Origin: Agrobacterium tumefaciens
GTDB taxonomy: Bacteria > Pseudomonadota > Alphaproteobacteria > Rhizobiales > Rhizobiaceae
Reading direction: 5' to 3'
Length of the DNA: 64,000 nucleotides
Assembly: GCF_017726655.1 (NCBI RefSeq)
Contig: NZ_CP072308.1
Span: 1,116,001 to 1,180,000, forward strand
Part shown: positions 54,617 through 62,729 of the stretch, one piece after another
Numbering within the stretch: the stretch's first letter is position 1
How the letters are laid out: each line of letters opens with the position of its first letter
The notes under the pieces: model-generated
What the model was told of the DNA's origin: nothing
The model's database searches: none
Seen by the model: only the letters and a program-made list of their open reading frames with translations
Program-made: the position numbers and the translations under genes

Positions 54617-55231
54617 ATGCGCATGAACATGCAGATCTTCTTCACCGGGCTCACCATGGGTCTCAGTCTGATCGTTGCCATCGGCGCGCAGAATGCCTTC
54701 GTGCTGAAACAGGGGCTCGCCCGCTCGCATGTCTTTGCCGTCTGCGCCACCTGCGCGATCGCAGATGCACTGCTGATTACCGTCGGTGTGTTCGGTTTTC
54801 AGCGGATCAGCGCGATCATGCCGGCACTCGATCCCGTCATGCGCTATGCAGGAGCCGCCTTCCTCCTCTGGTACGGCGCCAAAAGCCTGCATTCGGCGCT
54901 ACGTTCATCCGAAGTGCTTTCCATCAGGGAGCGGCAGGAGACGAGCCTGTGGCAGACGCTCGCCATTTGTCTCGCGCTCACCTTCCTCAATCCACATGTC
55001 TATCTGGATACCGTCGTGCTGCTCGGCACCATTTCCACGCAGTTTCCCGGTTTCGAAAAGACTTTTGCGGCAGGTGCCGCCACCGGTTCGCTGCTGTTCT
55101 TCTTTTCGCTGGGTTACGGCGCGCGCTGGCTGCGGCCGATCTTTGAGAAGCCATCGGCCTGGCGCACGCTCGAAGGCGTGGTCGCCGTCACCATGTGGGC
55201 CATCGCCTTCAAGCTCGTCATGGGTGCCTGA
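54617..55231 (+). CDS. LysE/ArgO-family basic amino acid exporter
   Basis: The 204-residue protein has about six TM helices: FTGLTMGLSLIVAIGAQNAFVLKQGL is the LysE signature (A-I-G-x-Q-N-A-F-V-L-x-Q-G). LTFLNPHVYLDTVVLLGTI is the second conserved block. It exports arginine and/or lysine and should be activated by the divergent ArgP. AAAGGCAGCA precedes ATG 54617; in-frame ATGs at 54623 and 54629 are alternatives. Confidence 0.94.
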   Translation: MRMNMQIFFTGLTMGLSLIVAIGAQNAFVLKQGLARSHVFAVCATCAIADALLITVGVFGFQRISAIMPALDPVMRYAGAAFLLWYGAKSLHSALRSSEVLSIRERQETSLWQTLAICLALTFLNPHVYLDTVVLLGTISTQFPGFEKTFAAGAATGSLLFFFSLGYGARWLRPIFEKPSAWRTLEGVVAVTMWAIAFKLVMGA

Positions 55232-55342
55232 AGCCCGGAATGGGAGACGCCACGCACTTTCAAGAGGACTAAACAAGCGGCGCCATTTTCCAAACGGGGA
55301 ATCAGTGATAGTCCTCGACCTGTTCGAAAATGGGAAAGCAGC

Positions 55343-55930
55343 GTGTTTCGAGTTCCATTCCTTGTTGGCATTGCCCTTCTGATCGCCTTTGGCGGCGGCA
55401 TTGCCGCGACGATGGCGGCGCTTGAAGCCACGTCCGGCTTTGGATCGATCCGCATCGGCTCCTGGGATGCGTTTCCCGAAGCGCAGACGATTGAGGCCGA
55501 TCCTTATGCCAAGTCGCACCGGGCCGATGCCGGCCGGCTGCTTTATGGAACCGCCGAAGGCTTGTCTTTTACAGCCGCGGTGGATAGCGACGGCCAGCGC
55601 CTGACCGGCGAATGCCGCTACCGGCTGGCGGGCACCGTGCCGCCCGCGCGTTTCTGGACGATTTACACGGCCGATCAGCAGGGTAACGTTCTGGCTGAAG
55701 ATGCCGGGCGGCCCTTCGCGCTGAACTCCCGCACGCTGCTGCGCAGCGCCGATGGCGGCATCGACATCACCATCGCTGCGGACGCTCAAACCTATAATTG
55801 GCTGGCGGTGCCGCAGGGTCAGACCTTCAAGCTCGTGATGACCCTGCTCGACACGCCGATTGCCGGCAGTTCCGGACTGATCGACATCACCATGCCGCAA
55901 ATTCGCAAGCTGGGGTGTGGCAATGCTTAG
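55343..55930 (+). CDS. DUF1214-domain exported protein
   Basis: The 195-residue protein has an N-terminal TM/signal anchor (VPFLVGIALLIAFGGGIAAT) followed by a beta-rich domain with RIGSWDAFPEAQTIEADPYA and ECRYRLAGTVPPARFWTIYT, then YNWLAVPQGQTFKLVMTLLD. These are typical of DUF1214, usually paired with DUF1254. The GTG start at 55343 follows GGGAAAGC. It overlaps the next gene by eight bases, so they form a two-gene operon. The function is unknown, at the cell envelope. Confidence 0.88.
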   Translation: MFRVPFLVGIALLIAFGGGIAATMAALEATSGFGSIRIGSWDAFPEAQTIEADPYAKSHRADAGRLLYGTAEGLSFTAAVDSDGQRLTGECRYRLAGTVPPARFWTIYTADQQGNVLAEDAGRPFALNSRTLLRSADGGIDITIAADAQTYNWLAVPQGQTFKLVMTLLDTPIAGSSGLIDITMPQIRKLGCGNA

Positions 55931-56471
55931 GGTCCTGCTCGCCATCGTCACCGGTCTCGTCGGCGCGGCTGTGCTGCATGTCATCATTCTTCTGGCGATA
56001 CCGCATTTCAGTAACCGCGACGCCTATACGCGCGCCGTGGCGGAAGGAAAGCCGCATGTCTTTCACCTGCTGGAGGAGACGACGGAGAAAAAGACCCTCG
56101 GCAGCGGCGATCCCTTCATGCGCGTCGCGGTCTGCACCTTCAATATCGAAGAACAGCCGATCCGCCTGACGGCCATCGGTGCTGTGCCCTTCTGGTCGGT
56201 TGCTGTTTACGACAAGGCGTCGAACGAGGTCTTCAGCATGAACGACCGCACGTCTGCAGGTGGCGAAATGGATATTCTTGTCGCCGATGCGGTTCAGATC
56301 GCGGCGATCCGCAAGGCGCAGCCGCCCGCGCTTGCGCAGGCCATTCTGGCGGAATCGGATCAGACGGAAGGATATGTGGTGTTGCGGACCATGGTGCCGC
56401 AGCCGAGTTTCGGCGAAGAGGCCGAGCGGTTCTTAAGCGAAGCAAAGTGCCAGCCGACACCGTGGAAATAG
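55923..56471 (+). CDS. DUF1254-domain membrane protein
   Basis: The 182-residue protein has one N-terminal TM helix (LLAIVTGLVGAAVLHVIILLA). A domain beginning SNRDAYTRAVAEGKPHVFHL follows, with CTFNIEEQPIRLTAIGAVPFWSV and VYDKASNEVFSMNDRTSAGG. This is the short rhizobial DUF1254-type partner of the DUF1214 gene. ATG 55923 overlaps the upstream stop; a GTG at 55917 is possible. Envelope location is inferred from the single TM. Confidence 0.82.
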   Translation: MLRVLLAIVTGLVGAAVLHVIILLAIPHFSNRDAYTRAVAEGKPHVFHLLEETTEKKTLGSGDPFMRVAVCTFNIEEQPIRLTAIGAVPFWSVAVYDKASNEVFSMNDRTSAGGEMDILVADAVQIAAIRKAQPPALAQAILAESDQTEGYVVLRTMVPQPSFGEEAERFLSEAKCQPTPWK

Positions 56472-56491
56472 CCCCGCGTCATTGCTGATAA

Positions 56492-56680
56492 TCACGACGT
56501 GAGGGCGGTGTCCGTCGTGGCGTTGCCGTTGCGCACGACCTTGCCTGCCGGCTCGGTATCGCGTTTTTCATATCGAACGCCGGTGAACAGCACGACCTTC
56601 GCCGGGCCAATCATCCGCTCCGCAAGCTCTGCCGGACGCAGATTCCGCTTTGCCGCGGCTATTGGAATAATCTCTGCCAT
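56492..56680 (-). CDS. Conserved-looking 62-residue protein
   Basis: The frame reads MAEIIPIAAAKRNLRPAELA, then RMIGPAKVVLFTGVRYEKRD and a Thr/Asn-rich tail. A strong ribosome site (GAGGAGA eight bases before ATG 56680) supports translation. There is no signal peptide or TM. No family is recognised. It converges with the DUF1254 gene. Confidence 0.6.
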   Translation of the reverse strand: MAEIIPIAAAKRNLRPAELAERMIGPAKVVLFTGVRYEKRDTEPAGKVVRNGNATTDTALTS

Positions 56681-56943
56681 GCTTCATCTCCTCTTCGGGA
56701 CATGAGTGTCAATGTTGCCCATGGGAACCGCGCAGGCCTCATCCTGCGTCGGGAATGTCATCACCATCACATTGCGCATAGGCCAGCCCACAGACTGGTA
56801 TGTGCACGATCCAAAATTACGAGAGCGTCTTAGAACGGGATCGTGCGCAGATTCAGGCTTCGCATGCCATTTTTGTATTTATTCCGTCTGTTAGAATAAC
56901 ATGGAATCCTAATACTGCCCATGAAATTACAAACAGACAGAGG

Positions 56944-56958
56944 TTAATGTTTCGTTAA
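56944..56958 (+). promoter_or_regulatory. CtrA-type binding site upstream of the DUF2336 gene
   Basis: TTAA at 56944-56947 and TTAA at 56955-56958 are separated by TGTTTCG (7 bases), a perfect CtrA consensus, followed by CC as is common in CtrA sites. The next start codon downstream is 57242, so the site is about 285 bases upstream; a second near-match lies closer. Confidence 0.55.
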
Positions 56959-57110
56959 CCCTAATTGCTGCAGCCTCATTTCTTTCCCGTTGGGCCACAC
57001 CCGTTGAAAACTAGGGCGATGCGGCAAAGTTCCATCGCTTTTCCGGCATCATCAAGGATTTAAAATTTCCTTGTTGAAAGTGTCGGATTCCCCCTTGCCG
57101 ACCCCCATAG

Positions 57111-57125
57111 TTAACAGGACGTCAA
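57111..57125 (+). promoter_or_regulatory. Second, near-consensus CtrA-type site
   Basis: TTAA at 57111-57114 and TCAA at 57122-57125 are 7 bases apart, one mismatch from the CtrA consensus. It lies about 117 bases before the DUF2336 ATG. Together with the perfect site at 56944 it suggests cell-cycle control of this gene. Confidence 0.45.
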
Positions 57126-57241
57126 CGCATTTGCTCTAATTTGAGCCGATATTGTGTTTGCGTTTGTTGGGTAGTGCGTTGACCGACCGGTTTCGAGAAC
57201 TTGAGAGGCCAAGAGCCGTGAGGAAGAAAGATGTGGTGCTT

Positions 57242-58189
57242 ATGGCCACGGTGACGAATTTCGAGACTATTTCCCATCCGTCAAAAACGGACCTTCGGCA
57301 GTTCGCAGAACTCTTCATGCCGCTTTTCAATGCCTCCACGGATGAAGCAAAGCGGGAGGCAATCGCCGCGCTGTCCCAGCATCCAGCCGTGCCTTCCGCC
57401 GTCGCTTTCTTCATCGCCTGCCAGCCTATTTCGCTTGCGGCGCCCTTCCTCATTTCCTCCAAATGCCTTGATGACGATACGCTGATAACTGTTGCCCGCA
57501 CGCAAGGGGCAGCCCATGCGCGCGCCATCGTCCGGCGCGAGGACCTCTCCCCCACCGTTATCGACGCGCTTGTCGGCCTTCGCCACGCGGAAGATCTGAA
57601 GCGGCCAGAAGAGCCGACGCCAAAGACGGAGATAGATACGGAGACGCAGGCAGCTGCCACAGGTCCCGCCGAGCCGCCGGCCGAACTCGAAACGGACAAG
57701 ACTGCCGCCGCTTCCGCGCTCGAGGAAGACATGCGCCAGCGGATCAAGCAGATGGCCCGCCACCTCCACCGCCCGGAGACCGACACGCTCGGCCTGCGCC
57801 GTCTGACCGAGGTGCAGGAGGCGTTGCTGGTGCGCTTCGCGCGCGAGCGCAACGCCCGGCAATTCGCGGTGGCGCTGGCAGACTCGCTTTCCTCCAGCTA
57901 CTGGCTGTCTGAGCGCATCATGCTCGACATTTCCGGTGCGCAACTCGCAACGACGCTGACTGGGCTCGGCATGGAGTTTTCCGAGGCGGCCTTCGTGCTG
58001 CAATGCTTCTATCCGCATCTCTCCGCCGCCGAAGGCGACATGAGCCGTGCCGAAGCGCTGCTGGACCGCCTGAACATCATTGAAAGCGAAGAGCGGCTGG
58101 AAAGCTGGCGCCGGGCCGACAGCTATACGCATGGACGCGAGCGTAACGCCCACGCGCCCGCGGCGCAGAAGACCGGCACACGGGGATAA
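57242..58189 (+). CDS. DUF2336-domain protein
   Basis: The 315-residue soluble protein is mostly helical. The N-terminal domain (LRQFAELFMPLFNASTDEAK, REAIAALSQHPAVPSAVAFF, RAIVRREDLSPTVIDALVGL) is the HEAT-like DUF2336 repeat. A low-complexity acidic linker (about residues 120-160) is followed by a helical C-terminal half with MEFSEAAFVLQCFYPHLSAA and RAEALLDRLNII. ATG 57242 was chosen with AGGAAGAAAG upstream. CtrA boxes in the promoter and the nearby divJ suggest a cell-cycle role, which is inference only. Confidence 0.85.
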   Translation: MATVTNFETISHPSKTDLRQFAELFMPLFNASTDEAKREAIAALSQHPAVPSAVAFFIACQPISLAAPFLISSKCLDDDTLITVARTQGAAHARAIVRREDLSPTVIDALVGLRHAEDLKRPEEPTPKTEIDTETQAAATGPAEPPAELETDKTAAASALEEDMRQRIKQMARHLHRPETDTLGLRRLTEVQEALLVRFARERNARQFAVALADSLSSSYWLSERIMLDISGAQLATTLTGLGMEFSEAAFVLQCFYPHLSAAEGDMSRAEALLDRLNIIESEERLESWRRADSYTHGRERNAHAPAAQKTGTRG

Positions 58190-58256
58190 TGCGCCTGCCC
58201 TGCGGCGGGAGCCACAACAGGCTTCGTGGCCGCAGAAGCGGGGCCGTGGTCTGCCT

Positions 58257-58610
58257 CTAAGACCTGGGCTGATCCACCAGCGTCAACAGCGTCCCGATCT
58301 CGTCGGTCTCTATTTCGACAACCCACAGATCGCTGTCGAAGCGACGCTCCTTTTCCAGCAGCGCAGCGCTTTCGTCGGCCTCCACGCCGGAAAGACGCGT
58401 TTCGAAACGCCGCTCGGCACGGATTTCCTCGTCATCGGCGAAACTCTGCGGTGCGGGGCCATAGAGGTTCTCGCGGCCATCGCGCAGCCGCTGGCGAACG
58501 AAAATAGCGCCCGCCTCCTCCGCACCCTTCTTTTCGACAGCCGCAAATCCACCGGCCGTGAAGACGCGGCGGATGAGGGCTGAGACGAACATTTCAGATT
58601 TGAGGCGCAT
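58257..58610 (-). CDS. DUF1491-family protein
   Basis: This 117-residue protein reads MRLKSEMFVSALIRRVFTAG, then GAIFVRQRLRDGRENLYGPA and DSDLWVVEIE. The R-L-K-S-x-x-x-V-S-A-L-x-R opening and the G-A-I-F-V-R stretch are typical of alphaproteobacterial DUF1491, a small protein of unknown function usually about 110 residues. It follows the peptidoglycan-binding gene on the minus strand after a RIME-like element and may be co-transcribed. Confidence 0.85.
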   Translation of the reverse strand: MRLKSEMFVSALIRRVFTAGGFAAVEKKGAEEAGAIFVRQRLRDGRENLYGPAPQSFADDEEIRAERRFETRLSGVEADESAALLEKERRFDSDLWVVEIETDEIGTLLTLVDQPRS

Positions 58611-58653
58611 GGGCTTGCTTTCGAACAGGTGATAGGCGCAGAGCGCGCCGCTT

Positions 58654-58778
58654 GTTTCTTCTCCCCGCCGGGGAGAAGTCCGCGGCAGCGGGATGAGGGG
58701 GCCCGGCCAGCGAGATTCGGAGAGCTTGCCCCCTCATCCGGCCCTTCGGGCCACCTTCTCCCCGGCGGGGAGAAGAAA
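58654..58778. repeat. RIME-like palindromic element, copy 4
   Basis: The arms are GTTTCTTCTCCCCGCCGGGG and TTCTCCCCGGCGGGGAGAAG, with GTCCGCGGCAGCGGGATGAG and CCTCATCCGGCCCTTCGGGC between them. It matches copy 1 in inverted orientation. It separates the peptidoglycan-binding gene from the DUF1491 gene. Confidence 0.85.
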
Positions 58779-58802
58779 TATGCCGTGACCGCTGCTATAT
58801 CT

Positions 58803-59705
58803 CTAAAGCGCCCCGATCGACTTCAGCTTCTTCAGCACGGCCTCGCTCGGCTCACCGGTTTCCGGCAGACGGTAATGCTTCTCAAACGCCCTGATGGCAT
58901 TGCGGGTCTGCTGGCCGGCCACGCCGTCCACCTTCACATCGGCATAGGCGATATTGATCAGGCCCTGCTGGATCTTTGCGATGAGATCACGGCTTGCAGG
59001 CTTGGACGCGCTGCTGAGAGAAATCGGCTCCGCCTTTGGATGCGGCGCTTCCGCCTTGCGGATGGCAGCGGCGACGGGGTCGATTTCGACGCCGCCGCTG
59101 GTATCAGCCGGGCGGTCCTTCGGGATTGCGGCAACCGTTGCACCGTCGATCCTGAGCGCCGCCAGCACCCGTGTCGTCGGTTCGCCGGTCTGTTCCATGC
59201 CGAGCGTTTCTTCAAAGAACATGATGGCGGCGGCCGTCTTTGGGCCCATTCGACCGTCTGCCTCGCCCTCGTAAAGCCCGCGCTTCTTCAGTTCGCCCTG
59301 GATATCGGCGACGATCTGCTGTGGTCTTGCAGCATCGGCGGCAGGTTGCGCCGGGGCCGCTGCAGCCGTCTGTTGGGGTGCCGTCTCAGGCTCCGCTGGC
59401 CGCTCAATGCGGAAAGTGGTGACATTGCCGTGGGTGCCGAGCGGTTCGGCCGGGCGATAACCGGCGATGCCGTTCGGGTTCTCAGCGTCGCGCGTGCGAA
59501 GGAATGGCGTCGGATGAACGCCCGGCTGATACCACAGCGCATTGGCGGCGACAAAGCCGAAAACGACCGCAAAGGCACCGCAGCCGCCGACCAGTTTCGG
59601 ATGGCGCAGGATTTCGCGCCCGATGGCCGAAACCACCAAGGAAACAATGCCGACACCAAGCTGGGCCGCTGTTTTCTTAGGCGATTTTCGCTTTCGCGGG
59701 GCCAT
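58803..59705 (-). CDS. Membrane-anchored peptidoglycan-binding protein
   Basis: The 300-residue protein has a very basic N-terminus (PRKRKSPKK), one TM (about 45-60, LVGGCGAFAVVFGFVAANAL), an Ala/Pro/Gln-rich linker and two PG_binding_1 domains. These are IQGELKKRGLYEGEADGRMG at about residues 130-185 and IQQGLINIAYADVKVDGVAG near the C-terminus. The AAAGGA site is eight bases before ATG 59705. It overlaps the end of the DivJ-like kinase gene by 29 bases, so the pair is co-transcribed. A wall-anchoring or polar role is plausible from context. Confidence 0.88.
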   Translation of the reverse strand: MAPRKRKSPKKTAAQLGVGIVSLVVSAIGREILRHPKLVGGCGAFAVVFGFVAANALWYQPGVHPTPFLRTRDAENPNGIAGYRPAEPLGTHGNVTTFRIERPAEPETAPQQTAAAAPAQPAADAARPQQIVADIQGELKKRGLYEGEADGRMGPKTAAAIMFFEETLGMEQTGEPTTRVLAALRIDGATVAAIPKDRPADTSGGVEIDPVAAAIRKAEAPHPKAEPISLSSASKPASRDLIAKIQQGLINIAYADVKVDGVAGQQTRNAIRAFEKHYRLPETGEPSEAVLKKLKSIGAL

Positions 59706-61209
59706 CGTCACCGTCCTTTCTCATTCTTGCGGCCATCTCGCCGAGCTGCCGGATGCGGGGTGGAAACTCCACCATGCTTTCGGCTTCAGCGCTTTCACCG
59801 CCACCCGCCATGCCTGAACCGTCGGCAGGCAGGGTGATCGTTACGACCGTCCCCTCGCCGGGCTTGCTGGCGATGGCGAACGTGCCGCCATGCAGAGCCA
59901 CAAGCCCCTTGACCAGGGACAATCCCAGACCCGTGCCTTCATAGCGACGGGTATATTCATTCTGAACCTGCATGAAAGGCTGGCCCAGGAGCTCGATCTT
60001 GTCTTCGGCAATGCCGATACCGGTGTCGCTCACTGTCAGCTTCAGCATCGTGCCCTCACGCGCGGCGTCGATCGACACAACACCACCCGCATCGGTAAAT
60101 TTTATGGCATTGCCGGCGAGATTGATGAGAACCTGCCGGATGGCGCGCTGATCGGCAGCGATTTCGCCAATGCCGCGCTGGATGCGGCTCGTCAGCGTCA
60201 GGCCCTTTTCCTTGGCCTGGAGGCCGAGCATGGCTTCGCAGGAGGAGATCGTTTCGGCAATCGGGAAGCTTTCCATCATCAGCTCGTAGCGGCCGGCTTC
60301 CAGTTTGCTCATGTCGAGCATGGTGTTGACGACGGAGAGAAGATGCGCGCCCGACTGGCGGATGAGGCCGACATATTCCCGCTGGCGGTCGTTTTCCAGC
60401 CGGCCGAAATATTCGCCGGCGAGGATGTCGGAAAAACCGAGGACGGCGTTGAGCGGTGTGCGCAGCTCATGGCTGACGGCGGCGAGGAAACGCGACTTGG
60501 CGTCGTTGGCGGATTCCGCCTCGGCCGCCTTGCGGGCGACATCGCGGCGCAGGCGCTCCATCTCGGTGATATCGGTCAGCTGGGCGACGATACGGCGCAG
60601 GCGTCCGGTCGCGCCGCGAATGGCCGTCATCTCGATCCGTGCGTGCATGAACTGCGCCTGGCGCGATTTCGCACCGGTCTCGAAGCGGAGTTCGGCCGTT
60701 GCCGTGTCCTCGCCCTGCCTCAGCGCGTCGAAAGCCTGCATCAGGTCGATACGGTCAGAGACATAGACATATTCGACGAGGATATGCCCCTTGCTGGCCT
60801 GAAGATCGGCCGGGAAGGTTGAGACATCGCGGCCGGAAACGTGTTCGACAAAGCCGGTCTCCCCGATGACCAGCATCAGCCCCGGCACCTGCGAGGCCGC
60901 GATCAGATCCTCGTTCGCCGACGCGGTCGCATTGGCGGATGCACCGCGCGACTTGTGGGAAAAGGCGATGAGCACTGCAGCAGCGGCCAAAAATAATGCC
61001 AGCACCAGAGCGGCGCCAATCGGCAGTGCGATGGCGGGGCTGACGATCAGGCTGAAAAGGGCTGGTACAACCAGAAGGCCGACGGCGCTGAAGGCAATCA
61101 GCCAGCGCAGGCGCGCAACGGTCTCAGTCCGCCTTTCGGCGTCCTCTTCCATACGCGCAAGCCACCTGCCCGCTGCATGGTCAACCAGTGCGACCGCTTT
61201 TTCTCTCAT
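59677..61209 (-). CDS. divJ: DivJ-like membrane sensor histidine kinase
   Basis: The 510-residue kinase has two closely spaced TM helices (WLIAFSAVGLLVVPALFSLI, GAALVLALFLAAAAVLIAF) with no periplasmic domain. A PAS-like region lies at about 105-220, and the phosphoacceptor His247 is in AVSHELRTPLNAVLGFSDIL, the extended PleC/DivJ-family signature. HATPase_c has LAGNAIKF, DTGIGI and GTGLGLSL. DivJ normally phosphorylates DivK and PleD at the old pole, opposing PleC. The architecture and the rhizobial location favour DivJ. ATG 61209 has no strong ribosome site; a TTG at 61236 is an alternative. Confidence 0.75.
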   Translation of the reverse strand: MREKAVALVDHAAGRWLARMEEDAERRTETVARLRWLIAFSAVGLLVVPALFSLIVSPAIALPIGAALVLALFLAAAAVLIAFSHKSRGASANATASANEDLIAASQVPGLMLVIGETGFVEHVSGRDVSTFPADLQASKGHILVEYVYVSDRIDLMQAFDALRQGEDTATAELRFETGAKSRQAQFMHARIEMTAIRGATGRLRRIVAQLTDITEMERLRRDVARKAAEAESANDAKSRFLAAVSHELRTPLNAVLGFSDILAGEYFGRLENDRQREYVGLIRQSGAHLLSVVNTMLDMSKLEAGRYELMMESFPIAETISSCEAMLGLQAKEKGLTLTSRIQRGIGEIAADQRAIRQVLINLAGNAIKFTDAGGVVSIDAAREGTMLKLTVSDTGIGIAEDKIELLGQPFMQVQNEYTRRYEGTGLGLSLVKGLVALHGGTFAIASKPGEGTVVTITLPADGSGMAGGGESAEAESMVEFPPRIRQLGEMAARMRKDGDDGPAKAKIA

Positions 61210-61696
61210 ATTACGCAATACCAAACCCGAATCCAAAAGGCGGTTCCAATGGCTCCGACAATAGAAGGCGGCGGCTTAAGGAATGGATAAAAAGAATGAC
61301 CTCAAAGCACCCTCAAAGGCGCCGCAGTCCCAATACGGAGCATTTATTCGAGGCTTTGCCAATCATGGTTAATGACGGGTAAGCGACGGATTTCGCTTCA
61401 TTTTTGCCATCATGTTAACTTTTGTGGCAGGGCAGGCGCCAGCTTTGCCCGGGAACGCCCGGCCTCTGTCGCAATTATGCTTAACATGGACCGTTAAAAT
61501 GCGAATGAATTCGTTGCAGGTGTCCCGGGGTGCGGAGAATAGATACAATTTGAATTAAATTGCGCCGCTTTTTGCAATCGGCTGTTCGCCGGTCGGCTGT
61601 AGCGTCTTCACAAGCCCGACAAACGGGACAAAGGCCAATGACCCGGAACCGGGCGGGGCTTTAGAAAACAAAGATCATCTGGCAGGGTGTCTGACA
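61210..61696. other. Intergenic region between divJ and the DUF5330 gene
   Basis: This 487-base divergent gap has no gene I can support. A 29-codon frame at 61283-61372 has AAGGA directly against its ATG and is not convincing. The DNA is A/T-rich at 61400-61430 and 61490-61560, where promoters for both directions are expected. Palindromes GTTAAC (61412) and a TTAA-N9-TTAA pair (61481-61497) are present. Confidence 0.5.
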
Positions 61697-62122
61697 ATGT
61701 GGTTTCTGATCAAAGGAACATTCTGGTTTTCGCTGGTGCTGGTGGCGCTGTCCTATTTCGGCAGCTACAACGACCCAACCAAGGAACCTTCGGCATTTGA
61801 TCTTCCCAGCGCCGTGTCGGCCGCCGGTGAAGCCTATCGTTATGTCAGCGCCATCTGCATTGAAAAGCCCGACGTCTGCGTCAAGGGCGCCGAAACCTTC
61901 CACGCGCTCGGCGAGCGCGCAAAGGAAGGCGCCAAGGTTGCCTATGAGCTGCTGGACAAGCAGCTCGCCTCCGGTGACAAACCTGCTGACGTCGCTGACG
62001 TTGCTGCGGAAGCCGAGACGCTGGCAGCAGCACCCGTCGTCAGTGTCGAATTTCCCGGCAAGCCCGATCCGCTGAAGACCGGCACCGTCATTCCCCTGCC
62101 GCAGAAGCGCCCTGCTCCCTGA
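61697..62122 (+). CDS. DUF5330-family small membrane protein
   Basis: The 141-residue protein begins MWFLIKGTFWFSLVLVALSY, an N-terminal TM anchor and the typical DUF5330 opening. A helical periplasmic part follows with AVSAAGEAYRYVSAICIEKPDVC and ALGERAKEGAKVAYELLDKQ, and a proline-rich C-terminus. Two cysteines flank EKPDV and could pair. A strong hairpin terminator follows. The function is unknown; it is found in Rhizobiales. Confidence 0.85.
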   Translation: MWFLIKGTFWFSLVLVALSYFGSYNDPTKEPSAFDLPSAVSAAGEAYRYVSAICIEKPDVCVKGAETFHALGERAKEGAKVAYELLDKQLASGDKPADVADVAAEAETLAAAPVVSVEFPGKPDPLKTGTVIPLPQKRPAP

Positions 62123-62198
62123 TATTGCGGCCCTGAACCCTTCTGTCGCTCCCTTTTGGCAGACGGAGATATCCGTCCACCCACTGCCTGCCTGACTT

Positions 62199-62232
62199 GC
62201 CCACGGAAACCTGTTTTCCGTGGGCTTTTTTT
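62199..62232 (+). terminator. Rho-independent terminator after the DUF5330 gene
   Basis: An 11-base perfect stem, GCCCACGGAAA (62199-62209) with TTTCCGTGGGC (62215-62225), has a five-base loop and is followed by seven T residues. It ends transcription of the DUF5330 gene about 75 bases after its stop and before sufE. Confidence 0.9.
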
Positions 62233-62309
62233 CGCTCATGGTTCAAAACCGCGGACACTTCGCCTATATGCTGGGCAAGACATTGAAAAACGGATGATAC
62301 GGCGTGCCC

Positions 62310-62726
62310 ATGGCCTCTCTTGAAACGATCCTCGACGACTTCGCTTTCCTCGATGACTGGGAGGACCGCTATCGTTATGTCATCGAACTCGGAAAAGCGC
62401 TCCCCGATCTGCCCGAGGACAAGCGCACCGCTGAAAACAAGGTGCAGGGCTGTGCAAGCCAGGTCTGGCTCGTCAGCCACAGTGACGGCGCGGAGGATCC
62501 TCTTCTGACCTTCGAGGGCGATTCGGATGCACATATCGTGCGCGGGCTCGTCGCCATCGTGCTCGCCGTCTATTCCGGCAAAAAAGCCTCCGAGATCGTC
62601 AATCTCGATGCCATTGAGGTCTTCGACAAGATCGGACTTGTGGAGCATCTCTCCGCGCAGCGCGCCAATGGCCTTCGCTCCATGATCAAGCGTATTCGCG
62701 AGGAAGCTCGCCTGCTTGCCGCCTGA
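62310..62726 (+). CDS. sufE: SufE-family Fe-S cluster assembly sulfur acceptor
   Basis: The 138-residue protein accepts persulfide sulfur from the cysteine desulfurase SufS. The active Cys48 lies in ENKVQGCASQVWL, the SufE/CsdE motif. DDWEDRYRYVIELGKALPDL at the N-terminus and HLSAQRANGLRSMIKRI at the C-terminus match the family. It stands apart from a suf operon, as often in rhizobia. ATG 62310 was chosen; GTG 62304 is two codons upstream. Confidence 0.94.
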   Translation: MASLETILDDFAFLDDWEDRYRYVIELGKALPDLPEDKRTAENKVQGCASQVWLVSHSDGAEDPLLTFEGDSDAHIVRGLVAIVLAVYSGKKASEIVNLDAIEVFDKIGLVEHLSAQRANGLRSMIKRIREEARLLAA

Positions 62727-62729
62727 GCT

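Larger units (their letters stand above)
56681..57241. other. Long intergenic region carrying the DUF2336-gene promoter
   Basis: This 561-base gap has no supported gene. A short plus-strand frame at 56706-56894 lacks a ribosome site and protein-like composition. The second half is A/T-rich, with CtrA-type boxes at 56944 and 57111 and a stretch (57060-57110) with ATTTAAAATTTCC. A short untranslated RNA or a long leader is possible, but I see no recognisable RNA family. Confidence 0.5.

Noticed and set aside
56706..56894. A 62-codon plus-strand frame upstream of the DUF2336 gene
   Set aside because: No ribosome site and unprotein-like composition; better read as regulatory DNA.
61283..61372. 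A 29-codon frame between divJ and the DUF5330 gene
   Set aside because: AAGGA abuts the ATG with essentially no spacer, and the peptide has no recognisable features.
61481..61497. TTAA pair upstream of the DUF5330 gene as a CtrA site
   Set aside because: The spacing is 9 bases.
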